A stretch of DNA of 64,000 bases from Pontederia crassipes (lineage: Eukaryota > Streptophyta > Magnoliopsida > Commelinales > Pontederiaceae): contig JAUKPH010000018.1 in assembly GCA_030549335.1 (NCBI GenBank), forward strand, positions 7,564,001 through 7,628,000. The letters are read 5' to 3'. Positions 36,387-47,410 of the stretch are shown one piece after another (within the stretch, counting starts at the first letter, position 1; each line of letters begins with the position of its first letter). The notes under the pieces were generated by a model. That model saw nothing but the letters and a program-made list of their open reading frames with translations, had not been told where the DNA came from and searched no databases. A program made the position numbers and the translations under genes.

Positions 36387-37639
36387 TGAAAGAATCATAA
36401 TAGGAGCTAGCTACTTAACATGGGGTTGGTTCTAAATAGGTCATCGAATAAAAGATTAGATTATCACATGCTAAGGTAAATGATCTTTGAAAGAGTGTGA
36501 TATTGCCTACAAGATTTTACCAAAACAATTCATTAGTATTAGAGTGGTACAACGGCTCATTGCCCCTTGGGGCCTTTATAATCCGTATGTTATTGTTCGT
36601 TTTGCCTTGGGCTCACCATTTTCTAATGTGTCACACTTGATTAAGGTCATTTTCTCATATATACCCAACATTTTTCTCGTGATTTATGCATGTGAGACTA
36701 ATTCAAGGTATGCCTCTTGCATCCTAAACCTCTTGATTAAATTAATAATGAGAGATGATATTTATAATGGTTTATCTTAGTGAACCACGAATAAACTATT
36801 ACTAATGCTACAAAAGAAAAATAAAGTCTAATGGTTTATGAGGCTTGTATGCTCTCTAATAGAAGATGAAAGTTAAAGTCTAAAGTTCAAAACATATAAA
36901 ACAATTGAAAAGAAAAGCGGGGTAAGAACTACAAAATAAAATTTATTAACTTGCTATTTCAAATGTCTCCATTTTAAGGAAGTATCATAATAAAATCCCG
37001 AACATGGCAAATAGTTAATACAATTATTCATAATGGAACATAAGATTTAAGATGTAATAGAAATATTACTTTTGGGTGAATAAGATAGTAATTTGGTCAG
37101 GATAATATGAAAGAAGGATTGAGAGAATGAAGCCATTTGAAGCCATTGTCCTCCCTCTCTCTTTTTCTTCTCCACCAAAAAAACTTCAGAGGCTCTAAGA
37201 TATGAAGCCATTATTTCCTCATGATGGCTATTTCCAACATCAGCATGGAGGAGGAGATAAGGATTTCTAGAGAAAGAACAAAAACATTTATAAGCTTCTA
37301 GATGATGAAAAAGAATGAAAAGAGATGATTAAGAAAATTGAGTATTAGATCTAAAATCCAAATATATATATAAAGGAGATACAAATCCCTCTCTTCTCTC
37401 ACTAGTGTGCATGTTTTGAAATGAGAAACATAATGATGGCATGTCTCAGAATTGTGATTCAAGGTTATATTTAGGGTTATGCCCTAGATCTTTGTACTCA
37501 TGAAGAGTTTGGAGGGAATCCCTAGGTAACATAAAGTTTAATGAATTATATGTTTTATGCCGTATCGTAATGATGCTTTTATGATTAACCATTCCCCATA
37601 GTTTCTATTCATACATGATGTTTTACCTTATGTTCCCTA

Positions 37640-38120
37640 CATCGAAACTTAGAGATCGTGTGGAAAATTCATATCTCCACTCACATCATGAGCGTGAATT
37701 CATGAGTCACGATCATGAATGAGCAGATGTGAAGGCAAAAATATATACGCATTCATAGCCGTGAAGCCCCTTTCATGGACATAATCACCAAAGGGTGTGA
37801 CTTCATAGTCATGGTCGTAAGCGAGCTGACGTAAAGAACAAAAGCAATTGTCTCGCTCATGATAGTGAAAACTATGGCCATGACTGGGTGTGACACCTAT
37901 GTCATGACCATGTGAATTGATGAAACCAAATAATATTGACAAGTCTCACCCACGATCATAAAAGCCTATTTTATGGCCATGACGAGGATCCTTCATGGTC
38001 AAACCATCATGACCACGAATGAACAAATGTGAGATAAGGCTTGAAGATAGCATTCACTCTCGATCTTGAAGAAACTCTTCAAGGTCGTGATGAGGATGGT
38101 TCACGGGAGTGAAGTTTGAT
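37640..38120. repeat. Degenerate repeats rich in CATGACCATG-type words
   Basis: Words such as CTCATGATAGTGAAAACTATGG, TTTTATGGCCATGACGAGGAT and TTCATGGTC recur at irregular ~90-115 bp spacing, along with CACGATCATGAATGA. They look like a decayed tandem array, perhaps of LTR origin. Confidence 0.45.
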
Positions 38121-39224
38121 TTAGAATCTATAAAAATGATCCTATATGGCTTGAAAAATAATTTTCTTATACAATGTTGTTAATATCGTGTGTAGAGTTT
38201 AAGAGTATATGGTCCAAAATTGAGTTGACTAGGATCAAAATCGAAAATGGCAGTGAACTCATTTTGACTCATGAGTGAACTCATTAAACTCGTCCAAATC
38301 TACTTGTAAGATCTTAGAGTCTACATTCCGGGTGAAAGATTGACGTAATAATCTTGTACTTCAAGATATTAATCGATAAAGTTTATTATGGTTATTTCTA
38401 TCCTAAAGAAATATTTCTAACATAGTCACTTAATCTCTTCATTCTTCCTACCTCAAAAAACACTACTTCTTGTTCCAGGAAACTCACTTCACTGCATCTA
38501 GTTCAACCTTACCATCACTTCACTCTTGCCTTACAAACAATGCACTTGAATTTCATTTTTTGTTGTTAATTAGCACTCATGTGATCGTCATCAATTCATT
38601 GCCATTAGCTTCTCCTCGTCAATTACAACCTCATAGTATTTCACTTTATTTTGATAAGTCTCTCATTTCTCACTTCAATTGTTTGAAAGTATAGTTGTTA
38701 TATTTTTTTATTTTTCATTTATAGAATCTTTTCTTTAGAATTGTCCTACACTCGAATTAATTAAGAAATCTTCTAGTATGATAGGTAAAGACACAGCTTA
38801 GCATATCAATAAAAAAATAATCAACTAGAATTTGATTTGATGAGTTATTTATTCTTTTATTTTGCAACATCTAAGCTTCACAAAACAAAATTTTGTTGTT
38901 TATTAGTTCAAATCTCTTTTTTCTAAACGGTTCATATATCATCGTTAATATATTTTGTAATATAACATAACTCTATTATAGTTAAAGTTGTTAAGACTTC
39001 TTGGCTCCTGATTTTCTTTATCACCTACTTGAATGATTCCATATTATACAGATAAATTTATCATGACCAACTACTAAATAGTGCATGTATAAGTGCAATA
39101 TTGTTATTGACAATAGTAACAATTATTTATAATCTTTGGGACATGCATAGACTCTGCGATTTTACAATACAATACTACAATACGGATTTATGGGACACAA
39201 TATGAATGTTTGATATTCAAAAGC

Positions 39225-40109
39225 ATAATTTATCAGATGAAGAATATATTCCTATTGCCTTTCAAAAATGAAGTTGGAAAATAAAATTTCTTATGCTTCA
39301 TATTTTTCGAGACAATTTCTCACACTCAAGTTTGAGTGGAGCATAGCATCTCCCGAACTTTGTTAGTCGAAGTGACAATAGTGACTTGTTTCTTTAATTA
39401 AATTAAGATAAAAGATTTCATAAAGTAAAGTACGGTCAAAGTGAAATAGCAAACTTACTTAAAAATGTCTTATGATAAAGAAAATTGATCATAATGACAT
39501 AAAGGAGTGCCCAAAGAGTTATAAACAAACATTGAGGAAAAAATGCAATGATGTAAAAAAAAACTACATAGTTACTTATATGTTTCTCATGTATGATGTA
39601 CTCACGAATGTTCATATGTTATTCTCATGATGATATGTATTATGTCTTGATTGATATGTAGATGATTATATATGTTAGAACTCATGTCATTCATGTATTA
39701 CTTTAGATGCATAAGTACACCATGTAATGTCATGTCTTACGATATTACATGCATGTTTCTTTAAATAATTTAATTTGAAAATCCTGCTCCGCCATGCACT
39801 CGAACATGTAACTAATGATGATGGCAATATAACTTAAGATGGTATGGTCGACGAGTTGAAGAATGAATAAAATGCCTTGAGCCCTCTTAGACTATTTGAG
39901 TGTTATTATGTCAGAAAACTTAAAGAGATTAATCTTTTGATTGTTATGTTAGAAAGACTATGTTATAATTGATTATTAGCTCTAGTTAAGGAAATCTTAG
40001 TTCTTTTTTAAATTTTTTCACTGTATGACATTTATTATAATCATATGCGATGGTCTCAAATTTTTTTCTAGATGACACTAATTTTTGAGATAAATTTGGA
40101 GATCTTACA
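39225..40109. repeat. Further copy of old gypsy LTR family B
   Basis: GAAGTTGGAAAATAAAATTTC (39269) matches 23350. AATAGCAAACTT followed by AAAGAGTTATAA, AATGATGTAAAA and TTTCTCATGTATG matches 34526-34680. The end reads GATCTTACA (40109). It spans the point where copia inserted in the other copy and so serves as the uninterrupted reference. Confidence 0.65.
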
Positions 40110-41240
40110 ATAAAGATTTGCTGTCATTATTTTTTTATGAAAAAATGCTTTCTCACATTCCAATTCGAGATCATAGTAAAACGACACTTCATTAAAAGGA
40201 TTGTATTAATAAGAGGTATTCGTTATCTTATTAGTAATAATTATGCTTTATTTTTTAATTCCTTAAAAGGTCGAGTTAAAAAGATATGATAATTTAAAAA
40301 TATTAGGTCTATTATTACACAAAAATTAAGAGAGTCAAACTAGTTTTCAATCTTAAAATTGATAAAGTAAGATGTGAACCCGATGATCTCACTCGACTCA
40401 ACTCCAATTTGATGCGAGTTCCAGTCAGATTAAAATGTTCTAAACTTGATGACTTAACTTTTTCATTAATTTATTTTTTATTTAATTTTAGTCTTATATT
40501 TGATTTAAAATTTAAAATAGAACATCAAAATAAAACTTTTTAATTATGAAATAATATTCAGATATTCAGAAAATATATTGTATATTATATATTAAATATT
40601 AAATAATATTTTTATATTAAAAATATAGAAATTAACGAAAAAAAAGGTTGGCCAGGTGATTTACGATTTGATCCAACTCGATCCTCGATTCGAATAGAAT
40701 GAAGTTGGGTCGAATTTTTTTTTACTTATAGAGGCTTTGACCCGATTCCACGCCTGAACACTCTCACCGAAATTGTTTCTAACTGCCAAAAAAATAAAAG
40801 AAAAAATGACTACATACAAATAAGAAACGTCTGATTTCTTGCTACTAGTTCCGATTCGGATGGTTCTCTTGCAAGTGCAAAAGAAAGAAATTACGTTACT
40901 GAAATACTTAACCTCTACCATAAGAAATCAAAATTTGAATCGTTGGTTTGAATTTAATTATTGTGATCGAAGACGAAACTTCCACAGTTATATATTACCA
41001 TGATCATTTAACTCGAAACATAAATTCCAATTCAAGTCTCCGAACCTTGTAAGGGAAATCTTTTCAGTTGGTTAAGGGCAAATAACAGCCTAAGTATATA
41101 CTTACAACTTACTTAAAAAAGTTGATTTACACATTTAGATCTACACAAACATTGAACCCTAATCATATATATTATAATATAGGAAAAAATAGAGGTGCCC
41201 CCTCTTTAAAGAAGGGTGTCCCTTATATTTCTATTCATTG
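40110..41240. other. No gene recognised
   Basis: AT-rich spacer. The 86-codon minus frame at 40661-40921 shows no family motif. Confidence 0.4.
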
Positions 41241-41500
41241 AATTAATAGTCCCGGGCAACTCATATAGAAAATAGAAAAATAAAGGTAATCCTAAGGCAA
41301 AGGAAAGGGTCGAGAAACTCAAGGCCACTATTCCTGAACAACTTTGAGCCGGGCTTTCTTGCACTATCTCCCTTCAACCCTTTGAGCTAAATTTGGCAAA
41401 AGGAAGGAAAATCCATGGACCGACCCCATCGTTTCCACCCCGTAGGAACTACGAGATCACCCCAAGGACGCCTTCGGCATCCAGGGGTCACGGACCGACC
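41241..41500. other. Plastid DNA insert (NUPT)
   Basis: The text AATAGTCCCGGGCAACTC, then GGTCGAGAAACTC, GAGCTAAATTTGGCAAAAGG, ATCCATGGACCGACCCCATC and GAACTACGAGATCACCCC through CCAGGGGTCACGGACCGACC matches, from memory, the plastid inverted-repeat spacer upstream of the 16S rRNA gene near trnV-GAC. GC content is much higher than its surroundings. Compared with plastid sequence it shows small deletions (around GAGCCGGGCTTTCTTGCAC), so it is a decayed nuclear copy rather than contamination. Confidence 0.8.
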
Positions 41501-41789
41501 TGTGTCTACTATTTAGGCAGAATGCCGTCGCCCATTGTCACTAAGAAACTGAAAGAAACCTCAGAAACGGAAGAAAGGGAAGAAAGTGATCTATTTATTT
41601 TATTTTATTTAATTCTATTTTAAATATTTTAAATCTAATTCATAGATTTTTAATTTGATGAACAAGAAGAAATGATGCACCGTGTCCCTCGTTTAAAGAA
41701 GGAACATGCCCTTTAAATAACCATTTTTTTTCATTGCAAATTTTATTAATGCTTCATAAGGGATATTTGTGAGCAAATAAATTGCTGCA

Positions 41790-42170
41790 ATTAACATAAT
41801 TGGCGTACCGTGTGAAGACACATCTTGCTCCCTTCACTCGTTCAGTAATCATCTGCATAATCTTGATGAACTCAGCAAACAACAATTTTTTCTTTGCCTT
41901 GAGCCTCCAATTCACGTTCCCTTATTCACCGGTAAACCTTATCCAATCTACGTGTTCAGAGATCTCGATCCCCATCCCCTAAAGTTTCTTGCATGCATCA
42001 CTATATATTATCCCTGAACCTGAAAGGGAATCAGTCAAAATCGTTGTCATTGGAGTAAGAAAGCTGAGCAAGCTACTCATGGCCTCCAAGCTTCCTATCA
42101 GCTTCTGTGGACCCTCATGATGATATTTAATTCGGGGGGGTTTCCGCCAAAGGAATGAAGATCCATATCG
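41790..42170 (-). pseudogene. Unidentified gene fragment with two in-frame stops
   Basis: One minus-strand frame from about 42122 to 41790 reads like a conserved protein, including L-I-G-S-L-E-A-M-S-S-L-L-S-F-L, T-D-S-L-S-G, S-E-H-V-D-W-I-R-F-T-G-E and N-W-R-L-K-A-K-K-K-L. It continues A-E-F-I-K-I-M-Q-M-I-T-E-R-V then F-T-R-Y-A. It is interrupted only by TAG (41979-41981) and TAA (41923-41925), with frame held throughout. No intron borders are visible, so it may be one exon or a processed copy. I do not recognise the family. Confidence 0.5.
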
Positions 42171-42397
42171 ATCCCTGTGTGGTTTTGGTAGAAGTAAACA
42201 AAACACTCCAAGGCCCTTTTGATAATAAAAAAAGAACATGTAGGTGTTGCTTTCGCAATTTCGTAGGCAACGAAGTGTTTAACGTCAGCAAGGACCCCTT
42301 TTAGGGTTCAAGTTCAACAGGTGATGTCCTTTGAGTCTCTCGTTAGAACTTGGACAAATTAATCCTTTGAATTCTTGTATATTTCTTTATCATGATA

Positions 42398-42654
42398 TTG
42401 TTAAGGAATTGATTTATTTTCTTTTTACAAGGTAGGTGTCCTATTTTTAGAATTAATATAGAGTCCCAGTTGGTCTCTAATTCCTATCATCTGTTAAAAG
42501 GAGTGCCTATATAAACTCCCTAAGGGATTCAAAGAGAAAGCAATCTGATCTCGTAATTCTCTTCTGTTTCTTCCATCTAATAAAATTTTGCATCGCCTTA
42601 AATTTCTCGAATTTTCTCGCGGTGCATAATTTCTCTCGTGCAGAAATCCTAACA
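42398..42654 (+). repeat. Truncated copia LTR (same family as 23551/34074)
   Basis: The 3' ~255 bp match the copia LTR: AGGTAGGTGTCCTATTTT, GAGTGCCTATATAAACTC, TCTTCTGTTTCTTCCATC, AATAAAATTTTGC and an end of AGAAATCCTAACA. The 5' half is missing. It lies 34 bp from the start of the chromovirus. Confidence 0.85.
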
Positions 42655-42688
42655 TAATGGATCCAATTTTGATAAGCGCCATTGGCTG

Positions 42689-45241
42689 TGTAACGCCCCC
42701 AAAATCACCTCTCCTGCCACGTAGGCAGTCAGATTGACCCCGAGAGCGCTACATTGTCTACTACACTATTGATCATGACTATTCAACAAAATGTATACAT
42801 GACATCCATAGTTTATAAATAAAATATCATTAAGGACTTTAATGCGGAAGTTCAAAAGGTGGAATGTCAAGAGACACCATTAATTCATATAGTAGTGAAC
42901 AAGTAAGAAAGAGTCATAACTTTAACAAGTTCGACAAAAAGAAAGTTTCAATATACGGAAGAACATGATGTCTTTCAATAGAAGAGAACATGATGAAACA
43001 TAATGAAATTTCAAGGGTCTGTGGCAATAATTTATGTCATGTGTAGCATTCTACAAACTTTGTGCCCTCCATCACCTCCTTAGTTAGGGTTCTCACTTGC
43101 AAAATCCCAATGCAAGAGAATCGAATACCCGTGAGAAAAAGCCCAGTACAATAGTAATATAGATGATGAAATATGGATCAATGATAATCATATACAAATA
43201 CATCAGTGATGAACCATGATATACTTTGGCTTCTATGCATTTACTATGATGGGTCAGATATCGTGCTTTAACTGTAACAACAATTGTACTATGTTCCTTA
43301 CTATGACTGTACAATGTCTTTACAGTGTTGTACGTTGTCCATACCATAGTATGTTTCATATTTTACCATACTATGTTCTATGCTTTACTTTACAATATTC
43401 TACTTTACATTGCTTTACTGTTAGTTGTACTACGTCTTTTACATTACTATAATGTCCTTAATGTTAGTTGTCCTATGCAAGCTTGACTTTTTTAAATTGG
43501 GATGCCAAAGGTACCTCTCTGAATCTGTAAAGTCAGTAAGCCCATAAGGGAAAAGGGGTGCGACTATGCGTCATCCAATTCGAAATGTAGGTGAGAAATG
43601 ACTTACACCACAGGAACAATGGTCACTTAAGAACCTATAGATTCACTGTCTTCTCAGTTAGCTACCTGTCCCTCTAGCTCAGTACTATGTTCTTTGGGGA
43701 AGAGGTGTGACAATGCATCACCCTTCTTCGAAACATAGGTGGGAGAGGACCTGTAGTCTCAGGAACAGTGGTCATTAAAGACTAGTAGATTCGCTGTCTC
43801 CTTAGCTAACTACCTGTCCTTCTCTATATCATACCATGTTCTTTGTTTCGTACAATGGGGCGGCACATAGCAATCTCGTAACTTTATCTTTACATTACTT
43901 ATCTCTAATTATCATGATGTCTATGCATCAGGATCCAAGTGGACATTAATGTCTGTACAGTAGGACTTGGCCAGTTACAGACGAACTGATTAGAGTCTTC
44001 GATTAGGATTTATGAGTCGGACTCAGATCGGGTTAGAATCCAATTCGGACTGTGTCAACATCAGAACTAATTCATTATTTATCTATGGTTTGGGTGGGTT
44101 GAACCGATTGGTTTGAACCGATGAGTTTGTTTGAATCGGATGGTCTGAACCGAGTGGTCTAACTGGACCGGTCGACCGCTATCTGGACCGGTCGATCGCT
44201 CCTTCCGATTCGATCGAGCCGAACCGATCGATATGGGCCGGTCAAACGCTCCTGGTGGACCGATCGACTGTTCTGTAGCACTGGCCGATCGATCCTCTTG
44301 GATCAGTCGACCTTGTTCAATCGTCGGGCGTCTATCAGATAGGTTGACTGTGCACGTGGGCCGGTCATTCGGTTACTCTACCGATCTCATGGTCGGTCGA
44401 CCGCTCTAGTGATCGGCAGTAAAATCACGAAGATCGGTAGATCGATCGCTAGGAAGATCGGTCGGTCGATCGCGAAGTCGAATCTGTTAGATGACAGACA
44501 GATCGATCGATCGCCCTGGTAAAGTCGGTCGACCGATCGATAGGAACTCGTGTGAGTTCTTCGCACGGATCGGTCGACCGTTCCTAAAAATCGATCAATC
44601 GGTCCCTACGATAAACAGGGCCGCCAGACTTCTTCCTCATTTTCGGCGGCCTTCCGGCCATCAAACGATGACAATCAAAATATGAAAAATGTAGATAGTA
44701 ATCTTAGGATCATGATGAACTATTTCTTTGCATTAAAATTTCTTCGTCTAGGGATTAAAGACGCTAAGGTACCTTGACGTTGTTCGACTATTGGAGTTTG
44801 CCGGAGTTCTTAACGTCATCCGTTCGATCGTCGGCCGCCTTTAGTCAGGGGAAGGCGTGCCTAATCCCTGCGAACACGTCGAGGTTGATCTTACGACGTC
44901 GGACGTCTGATGTTGGTCGTTGTTATCGTGCTCTACTTTGCCAGTCATGCGTCGATCGCTAGAGAGACAGACGGAGAGGGAGGCGAGAAGAGGGCGGTGG
45001 TCAACAGGAGTCCATGGGGGCGCGAGGGTCTCCTCGCGTCCCCTTTTATAGCGTCGGCCGGCCCGGGTGCGATCAGGGGAGGGATTCCCTCCCCTGGTCG
45101 ATCGTTTAATCAATCATTTCCTTTTCTTTGAATTCGAATCGATTTCTAATTTGATTTCCTCCATTAATTTCCATTAATTTCATTAATTACAATTGATTGC
45201 AAATTTGAACATTTCCTTGTTTAAAAATTGCATACGTTACA
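42689..45241 (-). repeat. 3' LTR of the chromovirus
   Basis: 2553 bp. On the plus strand it begins TGTAACGCCCCC and ends GCATACGTTACA. It carries an array of GGTCGACC-type words (~44100-44600). The internal side abuts a polypurine tract. Confidence 0.9.
44100..44600. repeat. GGTCGACC palindrome array in the 3' LTR
   Basis: Dozens of variants of (A/C)CGGTCGA(C/T)CG recur irregularly, with exact GGTCGACCG at about 44170, 44395, 44525 and 44570. The region is far more GC-rich than its flanks and full of SalI-type GTCGAC cores. Confidence 0.85.
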
Positions 45242-45262
45242 TTATTACCCCCTTAAAAGAAA
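45242..45262 (-). promoter_or_regulatory. Polypurine tract of the chromovirus
   Basis: The minus strand reads TTTTAAGGGGGTAATAA directly before the 3' LTR start TGTAACG, the expected plus-strand priming site. Confidence 0.8.
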
Positions 45263-45801
45263 ATTCGTCCTCGAATTTAGATAAAAGGTTTTGACTCACC
45301 GGATAGTTCCGAAAACTTCTCGCACATTTCCAATTCTACTTCCCAAGTAGTCTCTTTTCTCTAATGATGTTTTCATGCTATTTTGACTAGTGATACCCTC
45401 TTCTTCTCATGCTGGTATTCTTGATACTCCAGAATTTTTGTGGATTGTTCTTAATATGTTAGATCCTCCTTGAGATTTAGTTTCTCTATTTGGATCACAT
45501 TGGCATAATCATGATTGTACTTCCGAAGTAAAGAAATGTGGAAGACATTGTGTACTCTGGCATACACCGGGGGTAGAGCTAACCTGCAAGCTGAGTCCCC
45601 AACCATACCTAAGATTTCAAATGGACCCACGTACCTTGGGCTCAATTTCCCTCGCTTGCTAAAACGCATTACACCTTTGGTGGGGGAGACTTTAAGCAGA
45701 ACTTGATCTCCTGCTTTGAAGGTGTGTTCTCGGCGTTTCTTGTCTGCATAGGCCTTCTGTCGATATTGAGCTGATTTCATCATCTTCTTTATGAGTTCCA
45801 C
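45255..45801 (-). pseudogene. Integrase C-terminus and chromodomain
   Basis: An open frame of 116 codons (45801-45451) carries the GPY/F-like end: F-K-A-G-D-Q-V-L-L-K, L-S-P-R-Y-V-G-P-F-E-I-L and H-N-V-F-H-I-S-L-L-R-K-Y. After TAA 45451 the same frame continues with K-I-L-E-Y-Q, V-S-L-V-K and T-W-E-V-E-L-E-M, the core of a Tekay-type chromodomain. The usual Trp before K-H-H and one residue after it are stops. In live elements this domain guides integration to heterochromatin. Confidence 0.8.
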
Positions 45802-46900
45802 CCTGTCTATGTACTCTTGGGTCTGTTTCTATAGTTCGGCACTCAAAATCGTTCTTTCGTCCATTCGCCCCAACATGCTGGGGAGCGACGTGATCGACCA
45901 TACAATGCTTCAAAGGGAAACATCTCTATACTAGCGTAGAAGCTGTTGTTGTAAGAGAACTCTATAAGGGGAAGATGTTTGTCCCAGTTGCCATGCCAAT
46001 TCAGGGCGCATGCTTTGAGCATATCTTCCAATGTCTGGATGATCCTCTCTGATTGACCGTCGGTCTAGGGATGGAAGGTGGTACTATAGAGAAGTCTAGT
46101 CCCAAAAGTATTCTGGAGGCTCTTTCAGAATCTTGATGTGAATCTAATCCCGTGAAGTCTAACAATCTCCTACACATATAGATCCATTAGACTATCAAGA
46201 GATTACTTTACCTTGATGGATAGGAAGTACGCGGATTTAGTGAGTCGGTCCACTATCACCTAGATGGCATCATGCCCTTTCTGAGTTCGAGGCAGACCTG
46301 TAGCGAAAATCCGTCGCTATCTCTTTCCACTTCCATTGTGGGATGCCAAGACTCTTTAAGATTCCTTAGGATTTCTGGTGTTCCATTTTGACCTGTTGGC
46401 AAACTATGCATTTGGAGATATATTCTGCGATCTCTTTCTTCATGTCTAGTCACCAGAAACTTTTTTGTACGTCCTTATACATCTTAGTACTCCCTGGGTG
46501 GATTGCAAACTCGAAATTGTGGCACTCGTCTAGGACTTCTCTTTGCAATTCAGGATTGTTTGGTACACATAAACGATCACGGAACCTGATGCCACCGTCT
46601 GAAGGGACCTTGAAATTTATCGTTTCGATATTAGTCTTTATCATCATAGTCTGATAATTTGGATCTTCCACTTGTGCTTCAATGATTCTCCCTATGACGT
46701 CCGATACAATACGTTGCATCATCATAAGTGATCCATCGTGTCTTGCCCTTGGTGCCCATTTGAAAAGTTCTTCCATCATTTCGAACTGTCGCAGACGCAT
46801 GAAAGCAACAGATCCTTCCCATTTCCAACTAAGAGCGTCGGCTACTGAGTTTGCTTTACCAGGATGATAATTAATGACAAACTCATAATCCTTTGAGAAC
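45802..46900 (-). pseudogene. Ty3/gypsy integrase
   Basis: The H-H-C-C zinc part is visible as [15 protein letters not shown] with K-C-I-V-C-Q-Q downstream in another frame. The core contains an L-T-K-S-A-Y-F block, and the end shows [20 protein letters not shown] (46031-45843). Frameshifts and stops separate the pieces. Confidence 0.8.
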
Positions 46901-47410
46901 TCCATCCATCTTCTTTGGCGCATATTCAGATCCTTCTGTGTGAAGACGTACTTCAAGCTCTTGTGGTCAGTGTAGACCACAAATTCTTCTCCATACAAGT
47001 AACGGCGCCAAAGCTTTAGGGCAAACTCTACTGCTGCCAGTTCGAGGTCATGTGTTGGATAATTGACCTTATGTTTCTTCAGTTGTCTGGATGCATAGGC
47101 TACAACTTTTTCATGTTACATTAATATACATCTCAGTCATGTACCACTAGCATCACTGTAGACTACGTAACCACCATTGCGTGATGGTAACGTAAGGATT
47201 GGTGCTGAAGTTAGCCGCTTCTTTAATTCTTAGAAACTCTCTTCACACTTGGGTGACCAGATGAACTTTTTTCCCTTTTCTTGTAAGCTTGGTCAACGGT
47301 AATGCTATTATGAAGAAGTTCTTAATAAATCTTCTGTAGTATCCTACTAGACCCAGGAAGATTCTAATCTCATAGATATTCTTTGGTTGAGACCAATTGG
47401 ATACTGCTTT
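46901..47410 (-). pseudogene. Ty3/gypsy RNase H
   Basis: Minus-strand motifs are [12 protein letters not shown] (connection), Y-S-D-A-S-G (first catalytic Asp), [11 protein letters not shown] (catalytic Glu), [10 protein letters not shown] and Y-T-D-H-K-S-L-K-Y. The cDNA-strand RNase H of the element; broken by stops and by the solo LTR directly upstream. Confidence 0.85.

Larger units (their letters stand above)
35204..39224. other. No gene recognised
   Basis: AT-rich sequence with no readable domains. It holds a long hairpin (36193-36386) and a decayed repeat cluster (37640-38120). A 97-codon frame at 36487-36780 has no motif. Confidence 0.45.
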
